Source of the DNA: Guyparkeria hydrothermalis
GTDB lineage: Bacteria > Pseudomonadota > Gammaproteobacteria > Halothiobacillales > Halothiobacillaceae
Reading direction: 5' to 3'
DNA: 64,000 nt
Assembly (NCBI RefSeq): GCF_023555375.1
Contig: NZ_JAJSEE010000003.1
Coordinates: 124,001-188,000 of the forward strand
Of this stretch, positions 1 through 9,764 are shown one piece after another (positions within the stretch are counted from its first letter, which is position 1; each line of letters begins with the position of its first letter). A program made the translations under genes and the position numbers. The notes under the pieces were generated by a model. That model saw only the letters and a list, made by a program, of their open reading frames with translations. It searched no databases and was not told the DNA's origin.

Positions 1-1008
1 AACATACAGGCCGTCCTCGGAGAAGTCGCGCGCCTCGCCAATCACGCCCGGGTTGCTCTCGTGGTGGGCGACCTCGAGGTTCTTGTCCACCCACAGGTAC
101 TCGCCGGAGACGCGCCAGTCGCCCTGGCCGTAGGCCCGGCCGGAGTCGTACTTGTAGACGGCATCCACGCCAACCAGGCGTGCGTCACCGTCGAGGCCGT
201 GCTCGTCCGGTTCGCCATGGTGGTGCATTTCCTGGTGACTGCGGAAAAAGGCCGCCGAGGCGCCCAGCTGTACGGCGTGATCGTGGCCGAGGTCCGGGGA
301 CCACTTGGCGAACGCCGTCCACAGCCGCGGGGCCTTGTCGCGGTCGGGCAACTCGTGGGCATGCTCGGCCTCGGTGCCCAGGCGTTCGTTGTTGTCGCCC
401 TGGAATGCCTCGATACCGAACAGCGTGTAGTGATCCCAGGCCGGCAGCCAGGTCAGTTGCAGGCCGGTGTCCGACAGGCCATGGTCGCCCAGCAGGGTGC
501 GGTAGGCCAGGTTCTGATCGACGAAGTCCCATGCGTGCGGGTGCTTGTCATTCGTGTAGCCGATGCCGGAGTAGAACTTGCCCGCCTTGATCCGCAGCCC
601 GGCCGGCAGGCCGGTGCTGGCGACGAAGGCCTCCTCGAGCTCCACGTCGCCCTCGTCGGAGATGGCGACGTTCAGGCGCGCGTCAACCATCCCGTCGACG
701 CTGCCACTAAGGACCACCTCGGTGTGGCGAAGATTGAATCCCTGTTCCAGCCCGTGTTCGTGCCCGCCGTGATCGTCTTCGCCCTCATCCTCGTGACCAT
801 GCGCGGCGAAGATGCCGGCGGTCTCACCGAGCATCGCATCACCATGGCCGTCGAGGCTGTCGTCGTAGTAGACGCCATCGACGATGACCGAAAGCTTCGG
901 GTTCAGCGGCAGGGGCGAGTCCTGTGCCTGGACGGGCTGTGCGGTCAGCCACACCGCGGCCCCTGCCAACGCGTAATGACTGGTTTTCAGACGAAGGTGG
1001 CGATTCAT
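1..1008 (-). CDS. Histidine-rich outer-membrane receptor/porin-like protein (3' part outside window)
   Basis: Reading leftward from ATG at 1008 the frame stays open for 336 codons to the window edge, so the C-terminus is missing. It starts MNRHLRLKTSHYALAGAAVW, a signal peptide ending near VQAQ, followed by alternating beta-strand-like segments (LSVIVDGVYYDD, FNLRHTEVVLSGSVDG) typical of an outer-membrane barrel. A histidine/acid-rich stretch (HGHEDEGEDDHGGHEHG) near residues 60-80 and a second (HQEMHHHGEPDEHG) point to metal binding. With the Zur-like site in its leader, this best fits the histidine-rich outer-membrane proteins found in zinc regulons, for zinc uptake across the outer membrane. 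No TonB box or plug domain was identified, so porin versus TonB-dependent receptor is open. Confidence 0.75.
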   Translation of the reverse strand, partial: MNRHLRLKTSHYALAGAAVWLTAQPVQAQDSPLPLNPKLSVIVDGVYYDDSLDGHGDAMLGETAGIFAAHGHEDEGEDDHGGHEHGLEQGFNLRHTEVVLSGSVDGMVDARLNVAISDEGDVELEEAFVASTGLPAGLRIKAGKFYSGIGYTNDKHPHAWDFVDQNLAYRTLLGDHGLSDTGLQLTWLPAWDHYTLFGIEAFQGDNNERLGTEAEHAHELPDRDKAPRLWTAFAKWSPDLGHDHAVQLGASAAFFRSHQEMHHHGEPDEHGLDGDARLVGVDAVYKYDSGRAYGQGDWRVSGEYLWVDKNLEVAHHESNPGVIGEARDFSEDGLYV

Positions 1009-1043
1009 GCGGACAACTTCCTGGTCAACGAAAACGAGCCAAT

Positions 1044-1056
1044 GTTATAACATAAC
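1044..1056 (-). promoter_or_regulatory. Zur-like operator (zinc uptake regulator box)
   Basis: On the minus strand this reads GTTATGTTATAAC, matching 11 of the 12 fixed positions of the gammaproteobacterial Zur core GTTATANTATAAC. It overlaps a perfect 12-bp palindrome ATGTTATAACAT at 1042-1053. It lies about 36 bp upstream of the start codon of the histidine-rich outer-membrane protein, where a repressor would block transcription. The assignment to Zur is inferred from the match and the target gene; no zur gene is in the window. Confidence 0.6.
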
Positions 1057-1210
1057 GTCCACGAGCGATGGAAGGCCCGCCATGTCCTGTCGACCAGGTC
1101 GTGTCCGCCGCCTCGGCCTTTAATGGCCGTCGTGCGCATGGTTCGGGTTGTCATGCGGTTGCAACGCGGCCGTCGTAAGGTGCGCCTCCTTTTAATTCAC
1201 GGGAGTGACC

Positions 1211-2860
1211 ATGCGGGGGTTCAACTGGGGGATAGCGCAGCGACTGTGGCTTGGGTTCGGGGCCTTGCTCGTGCTGCTGATTACCGTCGCGAGCGTGTCG
1301 GTGTTCCAGTCACGGGATCTGGCCACGGTCGTGCAGCGGTTGAGTGTCGAGGTGATCGAGCGCGCGCAGCTCTCGCAGATGCTGGTCAGTGAACTGGAGA
1401 CGTTCCAGACCGCGCAGAAAAGCGGGCTGCTGGCCCGTGCGACCCTGAGAATCCCGCAATCGCGCGCGTATTTCGATGCCGCGGAAGCCGCCGCGTTACG
1501 CATCGAGGAGCAGGTCGAGGCGATGCGTTCCGGGCTGAGCCAGCGCGAGCGGGGGTTGATCGAGGCCTTCCGTGCCCCGTGGACGGGGTACCTCGAGGTG
1601 CATGCCGCCGTGCGCGAGAAGGCGGATCAGGGCCAGATCGAGCCGGCGCTGACCCTGCTGGAAAACGACGGCGCGCCGAAGCTGGACGAGGCGCGCGCCT
1701 CGCTGGCGCGGTTGACCGATTTTCTACGCGAGGATCTGGCCATGCAGCGCGAGGCAGTGGCCGATCGCATGGAGCGCAATCGCCTGGTTCTGATCGGCAT
1801 CGTGGTGCTCTCGTTGTTGATCGGAGGGTTGCTCGCGGTCACTACCACCCGCTACCTGCGGGGCAGTCTCGATCGTGTGCTGGCCGTGGCCGCCAGAATC
1901 GTGGATGGCGACCTGACCGCCCGCACCGGGCTGGCCCGCAACGACGAGGTCAGTGCCATGGGCCGGGCCCTCGATGACACCTGCGGGCAGTTCGAGTCCG
2001 TGGTCGGCCAGGTGACCGAGGTGGCCGCGTCCATGAAGGCCCGGTCGGCGGCCCTGAGCGAGGCCGGCGCGCGGGTGGTCGACGGCATGCACCGCCAGGA
2101 GCGCGCCACGGCGCGGGCGAACGAGTTGATGGAGCGCAACCTGGCCGAGGTCGACGAGGTGGTGAGCCACTCGGAGCACGCCGCGCGCTACGCCGGGGAG
2201 GTGGACCGCTTGTCGACCGGGGGCATCGAGCGCATTGACGCCACGCTCGGATCGCTCCAGGCCCTGACCGATCGGCTCGAGCAGGCCGGCGCGATCATCC
2301 ATCAGCTCGATGAGCACGGCGGCGAGATCGGTTCGGTGGTCGACATGATTCGCGCGGTGAGCGAGCAGACCAACCTGCTGGCGCTGAACGCGGCGATCGA
2401 GGCGGCGCGGGCCGGCGAGCACGGACGGGGGTTCGCGGTGGTGGCCGACGAGGTGCGCACCCTGTCCAAGCGCACGCGCGAATCGACGGACCGTATTGCG
2501 GAGATGATCGGGGCGCTCAAGGCCACCATGCATGAGGCGGCCGCCCTGATGGCGGATTCGGGCGAGTACGCGACCCGCACTCTGACCGAGGCGGAGAAGG
2601 CCGGCGGGCAGTTGCGCGAGATCGATCAGGCCGTGGGCAAGATTCGCGACATGAACGCGCGCATTGCCACGGCCGCCGAGTCGCAACGCGGTGAGGCCCA
2701 TGACCTGGGCGCCGCCCTGCAGGAGATCGCGGTACTCGCCGGCGAGGCGATCGAGGTCAGCCGGGAGAACGAGCGGATGGGCGAGGCCATGCGCGAGCAA
2801 TCCGACGCGCTCGGCGAGCGGGTGGGTCGGTTCCGGCTGTCCCGCCTATCCGAGGTCTAA
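1211..2860 (+). CDS. Methyl-accepting chemotaxis protein
   Basis: Membrane chemoreceptor of 549 residues. A first membrane helix (about residues 10-30) and a second (about 192-212, [17 protein letters not shown]) bracket a helical periplasmic domain of about 160 residues. A HAMP segment follows, then the cytoplasmic coiled coil with the signalling tip [19 protein letters not shown] and [12 protein letters not shown]. No C-terminal CheR-tethering pentapeptide is visible. ATG at 1211 is preferred over GTG at 1205 because GGGAG at 1201-1205 is then a proper ribosome binding site. It stands alone, convergent with gpmI. The ligand cannot be told from sequence. Confidence 0.93.
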   Translation: MRGFNWGIAQRLWLGFGALLVLLITVASVSVFQSRDLATVVQRLSVEVIERAQLSQMLVSELETFQTAQKSGLLARATLRIPQSRAYFDAAEAAALRIEEQVEAMRSGLSQRERGLIEAFRAPWTGYLEVHAAVREKADQGQIEPALTLLENDGAPKLDEARASLARLTDFLREDLAMQREAVADRMERNRLVLIGIVVLSLLIGGLLAVTTTRYLRGSLDRVLAVAARIVDGDLTARTGLARNDEVSAMGRALDDTCGQFESVVGQVTEVAASMKARSAALSEAGARVVDGMHRQERATARANELMERNLAEVDEVVSHSEHAARYAGEVDRLSTGGIERIDATLGSLQALTDRLEQAGAIIHQLDEHGGEIGSVVDMIRAVSEQTNLLALNAAIEAARAGEHGRGFAVVADEVRTLSKRTRESTDRIAEMIGALKATMHEAAALMADSGEYATRTLTEAEKAGGQLREIDQAVGKIRDMNARIATAAESQRGEAHDLGAALQEIAVLAGEAIEVSRENERMGEAMREQSDALGERVGRFRLSRLSEV

Positions 2861-2899
2861 ACGGCTCCCGCCGCCGGAGCGGCAATCAGCTGGGCAAAC

Positions 2900-2939
2900 A
2901 AAAGGCCGCCCCATCCACTTTGGAGGGGGCGGCCTTTTT
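2900..2939. terminator. Bidirectional intrinsic terminator
   Basis: AAAAGGCCGCCCC is followed by a 12-nt loop region and GGGGGCGGCCTTTTT. The A-run before and T-run after the stem let it end both the chemoreceptor transcript (+) and the gpmI transcript (-), which converge here. Confidence 0.9.
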
Positions 2940-2954
2940 GCTGTTCGCGGGTGG

Positions 2955-4490
2955 TTAGCTCGACGGCTTGTCGAGCAAAAGCGAGCGCTTCATCTTCTTC
3001 GGCAGGGGCAGACCCATCAGTTCGAGCACGGTGGCGGCGATGTTGGCGATGCCGCCGCCGGTGCGCAGGCGCACCGGGGTCTTGTCGATGACGATGCAGG
3101 GAACCGGGTAGGTGGTGTGCTGGGTGTGCGGGTCGCCGGTGACCGGGTCGACCATCTCGTCGCAGTTGCCGTGGTCGGCGGTGAGGATGATCGAGTAGCC
3201 CTGTTCGCGCGCGGCGTCGACCAGGCGACCCACCTCGTGGTCGACGGTTTCCATCGCCTTAATCACGGCCTCGCGCACGGCGGTGTGGCCCACCATGTCG
3301 CCGTTGGCGAAGTTGACCAGCACGAAGCCGTACTGATCGGCGCGCACCGCGTCGATGGCGGCATCCGCCACCTCGCGCGCGCTCATCTCCGGTTGCAGGT
3401 CGTAGGTTGCGACCTTGGGCGAGGGCACCATGACGCGGTCCTCGCCGGCGAAGGTCTCTTCCTTGCCGCCGTTGAAGAAGAACGTCACGTGGGCGTACTT
3501 CTCGGTCTCGGCGCAGTGGAACTGCTTGATGCCGGCCTGGCTGATCGCCTCGGCCAGCACGTTCTTGGGTCGTTCCGGCGGGAAGCCGATCGGCGAGAGG
3601 AAGCGCGGGTCGTACTCGGTCAGGCAGGTGACCACGATCGGCTGGTAGTCGCCGCGGTCGAAGCCGGTGAACTCCGCCTGGCCCAGCGCCTCGGTGAGCT
3701 GGCGCGGGCGGTCGTTACGGAAGTTGAAGAAGATCATCGAGTCATCGGCCGACAGCGGCTCAAAGCCGTCCAGCACCGCCGGGCGGACGAACTCGTCGTG
3801 TTGTTCGGCCTCGTAGGAGGCGGCCAGCGCCTCGCGGGCGTCTTTGAAGCGCGGACCGTCGCCACGCACGATGGCGTTGAACGCCTCTTCCGTGCGCTCC
3901 CACCGCTGGTCGCGGTCCATGGCGTAATAGCGGCCGCTGATCGTGGCGATCGCGCCCTTGGCGTCCTTGAGCTTGGGCTCGATCTGGTCGAGGTACCCCA
4001 GCGCGGATTTCGGTGCCGTGTCCCGGCCGTCGGTGATCATGTGGATCAGCGGCCGGGCGCCGACCTTCTTCGCCATCTTGATCAGGGCGAGCAGGTGGCG
4101 GACATGGCTGTGTACGCCGCCGTCGGAGACCAGCCCGATCAGGTGGATCGGGCGACCGGCATCCGCGGCCTTCTGCATGGCCTGATTGATGGCGGCGTTC
4201 TCGTAGAAGCTGCCGTCCTTGATCGCGTCGTCGATGCGCACCAGGTCCTGGCGGTTGATCGCGCCGCTGCCCAGGGTCAGGTGACCCACCTCGGAGTTGC
4301 CCATCTGGCCGTCCGGCAGGCCGCAGGCCCGGCCCGAGGCCTCGATCACGGTATGCGGGTGGTGGGCGAACAGCTCGTCGAGGCGCGGGGTGTCGGCCAG
4401 ACTGACGGCATTGTGCTTGCGGCTCGGGTTGACGCCGACGCCGTCCATGATCACGAGCAGGACGGGGCGTCGCGGGGCGATATTGGACAT
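2955..4490 (-). CDS. gpmI: 2,3-bisphosphoglycerate-independent phosphoglycerate mutase
   Basis: Interconverts 3- and 2-phosphoglycerate in glycolysis and gluconeogenesis using two metal ions. The 511-residue length is normal for the family. It begins MSNIAPRRPVLLVIMDGVGV, has the phosphoserine nucleophile in GQMGNSEVGH, and metal-binding motifs such as TADHGNCDEM near the C-terminus. ATG at 4490 is chosen because homology to the family starts there and AAGGAACG lies just upstream; the frame remains open further upstream but that part is proline/arginine-rich and not family-like. It is transcribed alone, downstream of tatC in the same direction after a gap of about 165 bases. Confidence 0.96.
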   Translation of the reverse strand: MSNIAPRRPVLLVIMDGVGVNPSRKHNAVSLADTPRLDELFAHHPHTVIEASGRACGLPDGQMGNSEVGHLTLGSGAINRQDLVRIDDAIKDGSFYENAAINQAMQKAADAGRPIHLIGLVSDGGVHSHVRHLLALIKMAKKVGARPLIHMITDGRDTAPKSALGYLDQIEPKLKDAKGAIATISGRYYAMDRDQRWERTEEAFNAIVRGDGPRFKDAREALAASYEAEQHDEFVRPAVLDGFEPLSADDSMIFFNFRNDRPRQLTEALGQAEFTGFDRGDYQPIVVTCLTEYDPRFLSPIGFPPERPKNVLAEAISQAGIKQFHCAETEKYAHVTFFFNGGKEETFAGEDRVMVPSPKVATYDLQPEMSAREVADAAIDAVRADQYGFVLVNFANGDMVGHTAVREAVIKAMETVDHEVGRLVDAAREQGYSIILTADHGNCDEMVDPVTGDPHTQHTTYPVPCIVIDKTPVRLRTGGGIANIAATVLELMGLPLPKKMKRSLLLDKPSS

Positions 4491-4656
4491 GGATGTGCGT
4501 TCCTTGTTCGTGTTTCGGTTGGGTTCACCGGAACGAATCGGGTGGCGCGTGCCGGCGTCCGCGCGGCGGGGGCAGCGGGCCATCCGATTCATTCTGGGTT
4601 CGGCGGGCGGTGATGCCCGCCCTCCCGTGCGCCGAAGGCGACGGGATCGACCGGGT
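4491..4656. other. Intergenic gap between tatC and gpmI
   Basis: No gene seen. A GC-rich hairpin (GGCGGGC, six bases, GCCCGCC) lies at about 4600-4619 and may attenuate or end the tatC transcript, but it has no T-run. The gpmI ribosome binding site lies in the last 20 bases. Confidence 0.5.
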
Positions 4657-5808
4657 TCAGCGCCGGTCGTTGCGTTCGTCGTCCGAGGCGGGCGTCGGGC
4701 CGGTCGTGTCGTCACCGCGCTTGTCGTCGGCCTCGGACGGGTTCGGGTTGGGGGCCTCGTCCTTGTCGGCTCGATCCTTCTCGGCCTCGTCTTCCTCGGA
4801 CTCGCGCCGGGCCTCGGCCTCGATCGCCTCCAGCGACTGCTGCTCGCGCTCGATTTCCTCGAAGGCGCGATCGAAGTCGAAGTCCTCGTCCTTCTCGGTC
4901 TCGTAGGCTCGCCCCGTTCCGCTGGCTGACGCGCCACCGGTGCCGGCGGGTGAGCCGCCACCCGGGCCCTTGCCCGATCCATCGCCTGCGCCAGCACTCG
5001 GGCCGCCGTCCGGCGGCGTGCCGTCGGGCTCGTCGTCCGTCGGCAGTACCGGGCCGCCCTGCTGTCGCAGCAGCAGCCGGCCGATGATGATCCCCAACTC
5101 GTAGAGGAACCACACCGGGATCGCCATCATGAACTGCGACAGGATGTCCGGCGGGGTGAAGATCGCGCCGATGATGAACGCCACCAGGATGGCGTAGCGG
5201 CGCTTCTCGGCCAGCTGCTGGGGCGTGACGACGCCGATCAGGATCAGGAGCACCACCGCCACCGGCACTTCGAAGACGAAGCCGAAGGCGAAGAACATCG
5301 TGATGACGAAGCTCAGGTACTCGTTGATGTCCGGTGCGTAGCTGACCTCGGCCGGGCCGGTGCCCGAGAGGAAGCCGAAGACCACCGGGAACACGGCGAA
5401 GTAGGCGAACGCCGCGCCGATGTAGAACAGGATGGTGCTGGAGAAGACCAGCGGGATCACCATCTTGCGTTCGTGCTGGTACAGCCCCGGGGCGATGAAG
5501 GCCCACAGCTGGTAGAGCAGGAACGGGATGGAGATGAACAGGGCGGTGAAGCCGGCGAGCTTGAGCGGGATGAAGAAGGTCGAGGCCACCTGCACCGCGA
5601 TCATGCCCGTGTCTTCCGGCAGGAAACGCGAGAGCGGATCGGAGAGAATCCGGAACAGGTCGTTGCGGAACGGGAACAGGGCCAGGAACAGGACGAAGAC
5701 CACGCCCACCGACTTGATCAGCCGGTTGCGCAGTTCGACCAGGTGCGAGACGAAACCCGCCAGACCGGAGGGTTCGTCAGTTGTCGCGTCCGCGTTCCGT
5801 TGGCTCAT
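4657..5808 (-). CDS. tatC: Sec-independent protein translocase TatC with long acidic tail
   Basis: Core membrane component of the twin-arginine translocase, which exports folded proteins and with TatB forms the receptor for the RR signal peptide. The first 255 or so residues are a normal TatC: HLVELRNRLIK near the N-terminus and six hydrophobic segments. About 125 extra residues follow: a Gly/Ser/Pro-rich linker, then an acidic, charged segment (EREQQSLEAIEAEARRESEE, then an Asp/Lys-rich end). TatC is usually about 250 residues, so the 383-residue length is unusual. The start overlaps the end of tatB by 32 bases, so the two are translationally coupled. Confidence 0.95.
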   Translation of the reverse strand: MSQRNADATTDEPSGLAGFVSHLVELRNRLIKSVGVVFVLFLALFPFRNDLFRILSDPLSRFLPEDTGMIAVQVASTFFIPLKLAGFTALFISIPFLLYQLWAFIAPGLYQHERKMVIPLVFSSTILFYIGAAFAYFAVFPVVFGFLSGTGPAEVSYAPDINEYLSFVITMFFAFGFVFEVPVAVVLLILIGVVTPQQLAEKRRYAILVAFIIGAIFTPPDILSQFMMAIPVWFLYELGIIIGRLLLRQQGGPVLPTDDEPDGTPPDGGPSAGAGDGSGKGPGGGSPAGTGGASASGTGRAYETEKDEDFDFDRAFEEIEREQQSLEAIEAEARRESEEDEAEKDRADKDEAPNPNPSEADDKRGDDTTGPTPASDDERNDRR

Positions 5809-6337
5809 CTTGGTCTTTTGCCGTCGATTCCTGGGTCGTGGCCGGCTCGGCCGGGGTGTCGGGCTCGGCCGGCTCGAACGGGCGGCGGAAGCTCTCGCCG
5901 GTCTCCGATTCCAAGCGGCTCAGCTCGTCATCGAAGTCGTCTTCCTCGCCCGGGGCGCGGCCGCTTTCATCCAGGGCCGCAAGCCGTCTGGCCGAGTCCT
6001 GGCGCGCCTTTTCGCCGGCGGCCGAGTCGCGCATGGTCTGCTCGGCGTCCGAGAGCGCGCCCTTGACGCTGTTCTCGGTGTCCGAGAGGTCGTGGCGGGT
6101 CTCCTCGACCATCGCGCGCAGCTTGCTGATCTCGGATTCCTGCGAGTTCAGCAGCTGCTTCATGTCCTGCATGTTGAACTCGCTGTCCATCTCGGCCTTG
6201 GCGTTGGCGACGAACTTGCGAACCTTGTAGGTCCACTCGCCGGCCTTTCGCGCCACACCGGGCAGCCGTTCCGGGCCGATGACCAGCAAGGCCACGACCA
6301 GAACGAGGAAGACTTCCCAGAAGCTGAAACCGAACAC
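5777..6337 (-). CDS. tatB: Sec-independent protein translocase TatB
   Basis: Single-span membrane protein (MFGFSFWEVFLVLVVALLVI) with the family GPERLPGVARK hinge and an amphipathic helix, then a long charged coiled-coil-like C-terminal half (186 residues in total). It partners TatC in twin-arginine signal recognition. It lies between tatA (26-base gap) and tatC (32-base overlap) in one leftward operon that continues from the his genes. Confidence 0.95.
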   Translation of the reverse strand: MFGFSFWEVFLVLVVALLVIGPERLPGVARKAGEWTYKVRKFVANAKAEMDSEFNMQDMKQLLNSQESEISKLRAMVEETRHDLSDTENSVKGALSDAEQTMRDSAAGEKARQDSARRLAALDESGRAPGEEDDFDDELSRLESETGESFRRPFEPAEPDTPAEPATTQESTAKDQDEPTERGRDN

Positions 6338-6363
6338 GGATCAATCCTGCGCCAGGGCGGCGA

Positions 6364-6654
6364 TCAGCTGCCCTTGCGCTCGTCGGACTTCTCGGCAGTC
6401 TTTTCCTTGCCCGCCTCGATGGTCTCGCTCTCGATCACCCGGTTGGCGTTGGGCTGCTCGCCCTCCTTGTGCTCTAGGTTTTCGGTGCGCTTGGCCTCGT
6501 CCTCGTCCTTCTCGGACTCTTCCTTGACGGCCGACTTGAAGCCCTTGATCGCGCTGCCGAGATCGGAGCCGAGGTTTTTCAGGCGCTTGGTGCCGAACAG
6601 AAGCAGCACGATGGCGAGAATGATCAGCCAGTGCCAGATGCTAAAAGTACCCAT
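6364..6654 (-). CDS. tatA: Sec-independent protein translocase TatA
   Basis: Pore-forming Tat subunit of 96 residues. The N-terminal membrane helix ([17 protein letters not shown]) is followed by the amphipathic-helix motif [18 protein letters not shown] and a charged C-terminal tail. It lies 26 bases downstream of hisE and upstream of tatB. The linkage of hisE/hisI to tatABC is common in beta- and gammaproteobacteria. Confidence 0.95.
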   Translation of the reverse strand: MGTFSIWHWLIILAIVLLLFGTKRLKNLGSDLGSAIKGFKSAVKEESEKDEDEAKRTENLEHKEGEQPNANRVIESETIEAGKEKTAEKSDERKGS

Positions 6655-6680
6655 GATCGCGATCTCCTACTTATGTCCTG

Positions 6681-7016
6681 TCAATCTTGTGCGCGCCGTG
6701 CCTTTTCTTCAAGGCCCGACAGTCCGAATCGGCGTTCGAGCTCCGCGAGCACGTCCGCCGGGGTTAGGTTGGCATCGGCCAGCAGCACCAGGCTGTGGAA
6801 CCACAGGTCGGCCATCTCGTTGATCAGTTCGTCTCGATCGTCGCCCACCGCGGCGAGCGCGACCTCGACCCCTTCCTCGCCCACTTTCTGGGCGATCTTG
6901 GCCCGGCCTTTCTTGTACAGGCTGGCGACGTAGGAGCTGCCCGCGTCCGCGCCCTTGCGCTCTTCGAGCAGGGCGGCGAGCTGTTCCAACACCTGATGGT
7001 GATCAACCGTTGCCAT
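6681..7016 (-). CDS. hisE: Phosphoribosyl-ATP pyrophosphatase
   Basis: Second step of histidine biosynthesis: hydrolyses phosphoribosyl-ATP to phosphoribosyl-AMP and pyrophosphate. The 111-residue protein starts [20 protein letters not shown] and contains the MazG-like metal-binding helices [14 protein letters not shown] and [18 protein letters not shown]. The start at 7016 overlaps the hisI stop by 14 bases. Here hisE is a separate gene, not fused to hisI as in enterics. Confidence 0.95.
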   Translation of the reverse strand: MATVDHHQVLEQLAALLEERKGADAGSSYVASLYKKGRAKIAQKVGEEGVEVALAAVGDDRDELINEMADLWFHSLVLLADANLTPADVLAELERRFGLSGLEEKARRAQD

Positions 7017-7443
7017 AGATCGCCCCCGGGGATTTCTTGACCTCGTCGGTCGTCTGCCAGCGGCCGTGCTCGAGCCGGCGGAAGAAGCAGGACTCGCGGC
7101 CCGTGTGGCAGGCAATGCCGCCGTGCTGTTCGATCGCCAGCAGCAGCACGTCGCCGTCGCAGTCGAGCCGGATCTCGCGCACCGTCTGGGTGTGGCCGCT
7201 CTGCTCGCCCTTGTGCCAGAGTTTCTGGCGCGAGCGCGAAAAGTACACCGCCTCGCCCAGCTCGACCGTCTTTTCGACCGCCTCGCGGTTCATCCAGGCG
7301 AACATCAGTACCCGGCCCGTCTCGGCGTCCTGCGCGATGGCCGGCACCAGGCCGTTCTCGTCGAAGACGATCGCCTCGATCCAGTCGCGCGATTCGCGGA
7401 ATGCCGGGGGTGTGGTCGGCGAACTTGCCTGGGATTCGGTCAC
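7003..7443 (-). CDS. hisI: Phosphoribosyl-AMP cyclohydrolase
   Basis: Third step of histidine biosynthesis: opens the adenine ring of phosphoribosyl-AMP. The 146 residues contain [27 protein letters not shown], the metal-binding DCDGD and the cysteine-containing [12 protein letters not shown]. The first 20 residues form a short unstructured leader. It is separated from hisF by 112 bases, the largest gap in the his block, and overlaps hisE by 14 bases. Confidence 0.95.
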   Translation of the reverse strand: MTESQASSPTTPPAFRESRDWIEAIVFDENGLVPAIAQDAETGRVLMFAWMNREAVEKTVELGEAVYFSRSRQKLWHKGEQSGHTQTVREIRLDCDGDVLLLAIEQHGGIACHTGRESCFFRRLEHGRWQTTDEVKKSPGAIYGNG

Positions 7444-7555
7444 TGAACTGCCATCGTTGTCGCGGTGGGCGGGCGGCGCCGGAGTATATCAGGGATGGAC
7501 GGGGATGGCCTGCACGGTTCCAGGCGGGCCGCCCCCGAGGTGCGCCGCATCGGGG

Positions 7556-8329
7556 TCAGTCGCGCACCTCGATGCCGGCCTCGGCCATTACGGCCTTGGC
7601 CTCGCCGATGCTGTGGGTGCCGAAGTGGAAGATGCTGGCCGCGAGTACCGCGTCGGCGTGGCCGTCGATGATGCCCTCGACCAGGTGATCGAGGTTGCCC
7701 ACGCCACCGGAGGCGATCACCGGGATCGGCACGGCATCACTGATGGCGCGGGTCAGCTCCAGATCGAAGCCCTGCTGCATGCCATCGCGGTCCATGCTGG
7801 TGACCAGCAACTCGCCGGCGCCCAGATCGGCCATGTGCTCGGCCCATTTGACCGCGTCCAGCCCGGTCGGGTTGCGCCCGCCGTGGGTGAAGATCTCCCA
7901 GCGCGGCGGCTCGTCCTCGCCGGAGACGCGTCGGGCGTCGATGGCGACCACGATGCATTGCGAGCCGACCGCGTCGCTCATCTCCTTGATGCGCTCGGGA
8001 TGATGCACGGCCGCGGTGTTGATCGAGACCTTGTCGGCGCCGGCGTGCAAGAGCCGGCGCACGTCGGCCAGCGTGCGGATGCCGCCGCCGACGGTCAGCG
8101 GGATAAACACCTCGGCGGCGACCGCCTCGACCACGTGCAGCATGGTCTCGCGCCCCTCGTGGGAGGCAGAGATGTCGAGGAAGGTCAGTTCGTCGGCGCC
8201 GGCCTGGTTGTAGCGGCGCGCCGCCTCGACCGGGTCGCCGGCGTCACGCAGGCCCTCGAACTGCACGCCCTTGACCACGCGGCCTTCGGCCACGTCCAGG
8301 CAGGGAATGATGCGCTTGGCGAGCCCCAT
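7556..8329 (-). CDS. hisF: Imidazole glycerol phosphate synthase subunit HisF (cyclase)
   Basis: TIM-barrel cyclase of 257 residues. With HisH it uses ammonia from glutamine to form imidazole glycerol phosphate and AICAR. The start [21 protein letters not shown] carries the catalytic Asp of strand 1, and [11 protein letters not shown] and VVAIDARR (second catalytic Asp region) follow. It sits 3 bases from hisA. Confidence 0.97.
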   Translation of the reverse strand: MGLAKRIIPCLDVAEGRVVKGVQFEGLRDAGDPVEAARRYNQAGADELTFLDISASHEGRETMLHVVEAVAAEVFIPLTVGGGIRTLADVRRLLHAGADKVSINTAAVHHPERIKEMSDAVGSQCIVVAIDARRVSGEDEPPRWEIFTHGGRNPTGLDAVKWAEHMADLGAGELLVTSMDRDGMQQGFDLELTRAISDAVPIPVIASGGVGNLDHLVEGIIDGHADAVLAASIFHFGTHSIGEAKAVMAEAGIEVRD

Positions 8330-8332
8330 GGC

Positions 8333-9088
8333 CTACTCGGAGAACGGCGGGATGCCCGCGCGGTCGTCGATGCGCTTCTGCGCCTCCCGGAGGTCGATGG
8401 TGCCTTCGTAGAGCGCCCGGCCGATGATCGCCCCGGAGACGCCGTCGTCGGCCGCCTCGATCAGGCGGTCGATGTCGTTCATGTCGGTCACGCCGCCCGA
8501 GGCGATCACCGGGACGCGCACCGATTTCGCCAGCTTGCGCGTGGCCTCGATGTTCGCGCCCTGCATCATGCCGTCGCGCGAGATGTCGGTGAACACGATC
8601 GCGGCCACGCCGTCCTGCTCGAAGCGCTGGGCCATGTCGTAGACGTCGTGGTGCGAGAGCTTCGACCAGCCGTCGATGGCCACCTTGTCGTCACGCGCGT
8701 CCAGGCCGACGATGATGTGGCCCGGGAACGCGAGGCAGACGTCCTCGACGAAGTGCGGTTCTGAGACGGCCTTGGTGCCGATGATCACGAACTCGACGCC
8801 CAGCTCGAGGTATTGCTCGATGGTGGCCTCGTCGCGGATGCCGCCGCCGACCTGGATCGGCAGGTCCGGGTAGGCCTCGCAGATGGCCTTGATGACCTCG
8901 CGGTTCTTGGGGCTGCCGGCGAAGGCGCCGTCCAGGTCGACCAGGTGCAGGCGGCGGGCGCCGGCCTCCACCCAGCGACCGGCCACGGCGACCGGGTCGT
9001 CGGAAAAGACGGTGTCGTCCTCCATGCGGCCCTGGCGCAGGCGCACGCATTTGCCTTCCTTCAGATCGATGGCGGGGATCAGGAGCAT
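8333..9088 (-). CDS. hisA: Phosphoribosylformimino-5-aminoimidazole carboxamide ribotide isomerase
   Basis: Fourth histidine step, an Amadori-type isomerisation on a TIM barrel. The 251 residues begin [17 protein letters not shown] with the catalytic Asp in AIDL. The second catalytic Asp lies in [13 protein letters not shown], and the phosphate-binding VQVGGGIRD-type loop is present ([17 protein letters not shown]). It lies between hisH (43-base gap) and hisF (3-base gap). Confidence 0.97.
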   Translation of the reverse strand: MLLIPAIDLKEGKCVRLRQGRMEDDTVFSDDPVAVAGRWVEAGARRLHLVDLDGAFAGSPKNREVIKAICEAYPDLPIQVGGGIRDEATIEQYLELGVEFVIIGTKAVSEPHFVEDVCLAFPGHIIVGLDARDDKVAIDGWSKLSHHDVYDMAQRFEQDGVAAIVFTDISRDGMMQGANIEATRKLAKSVRVPVIASGGVTDMNDIDRLIEAADDGVSGAIIGRALYEGTIDLREAQKRIDDRAGIPPFSE

Positions 9089-9131
9089 GATTCGGGCGTC
9101 CTCGATACGCGTCTGTCGTGTTTTGAAGCGG

Positions 9132-9764
9132 TCAGGACCACGGTCCGGACCAGCGGGTGAAATTGGCCAGGAGCCTGAGGCCGTCGTCGGCGCTCTTCTC
9201 CGGGTGCGCCTGGATGGCGAAGACGTAGTCGTCGGCCAGCGCGGCGCAGTAGGTCTGCCCGTAGGTCGCGGTGGCCACCGAGTGCGCCGGGTTCGCCGGC
9301 TCGCAGTAATAGCTGTGCACGAAGTAGAAGCGCGCGTCCTGGCGGATTCCGTCGAACAACGGGTGCTCCTGCGCCTGATGCAGCTGGTTCCAGCCCATCT
9401 GGGGCACCTTGAGGTGCTCGTCGCCCGGCTCGAAGCGCTTGACCTGGCCCGGGAACCAGCCCAGCAAGTCGACGCCGTCGTTTTCCTCGGAGCGATCCAG
9501 CAGCACCTGCATTCCCATGCAGATGCCGAGGAACGGCCGGGTTCGCGCGGCCTCGCGCAGGGCCTCGGGCAGGTGCCGCTCCTCGAGTTTGGCCATGCAC
9601 TGGGCTGCCGCGCCCTGGCCGGGGAAGACCACCTTCTCGGACTCCAGGATCACCTCGGGGGCGTCGGTCAGCACCACGTGGGCGTCGTCCGGGGCGACGT
9701 GCTCGATGGCCTTGACCACCGAGCGCAGGTTGCCCATCCCGTAGTCGACCACCGCAATCTGCAT
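9132..9764 (-). CDS. hisH: Imidazole glycerol phosphate synthase subunit HisH (glutaminase)
   Basis: Class I glutamine amidotransferase of 210 residues that feeds ammonia to HisF. It shows the start [15 protein letters not shown], the nucleophile elbow [13 protein letters not shown] with the catalytic Cys, and the His-Glu pair in AIQAHPEKS. The start codon overlaps the hisB stop by one base, so the pair is translationally coupled. Confidence 0.97.
   Translation of the reverse strand: MQIAVVDYGMGNLRSVVKAIEHVAPDDAHVVLTDAPEVILESEKVVFPGQGAAAQCMAKLEERHLPEALREAARTRPFLGICMGMQVLLDRSEENDGVDLLGWFPGQVKRFEPGDEHLKVPQMGWNQLHQAQEHPLFDGIRQDARFYFVHSYYCEPANPAHSVATATYGQTYCAALADDYVFAIQAHPEKSADDGLRLLANFTRWSGPWS

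Noticed and set aside
2664-4613. 649-codon forward frame opposite gpmI
   Set aside because: Shadow of gpmI; it also runs through the bidirectional terminator.
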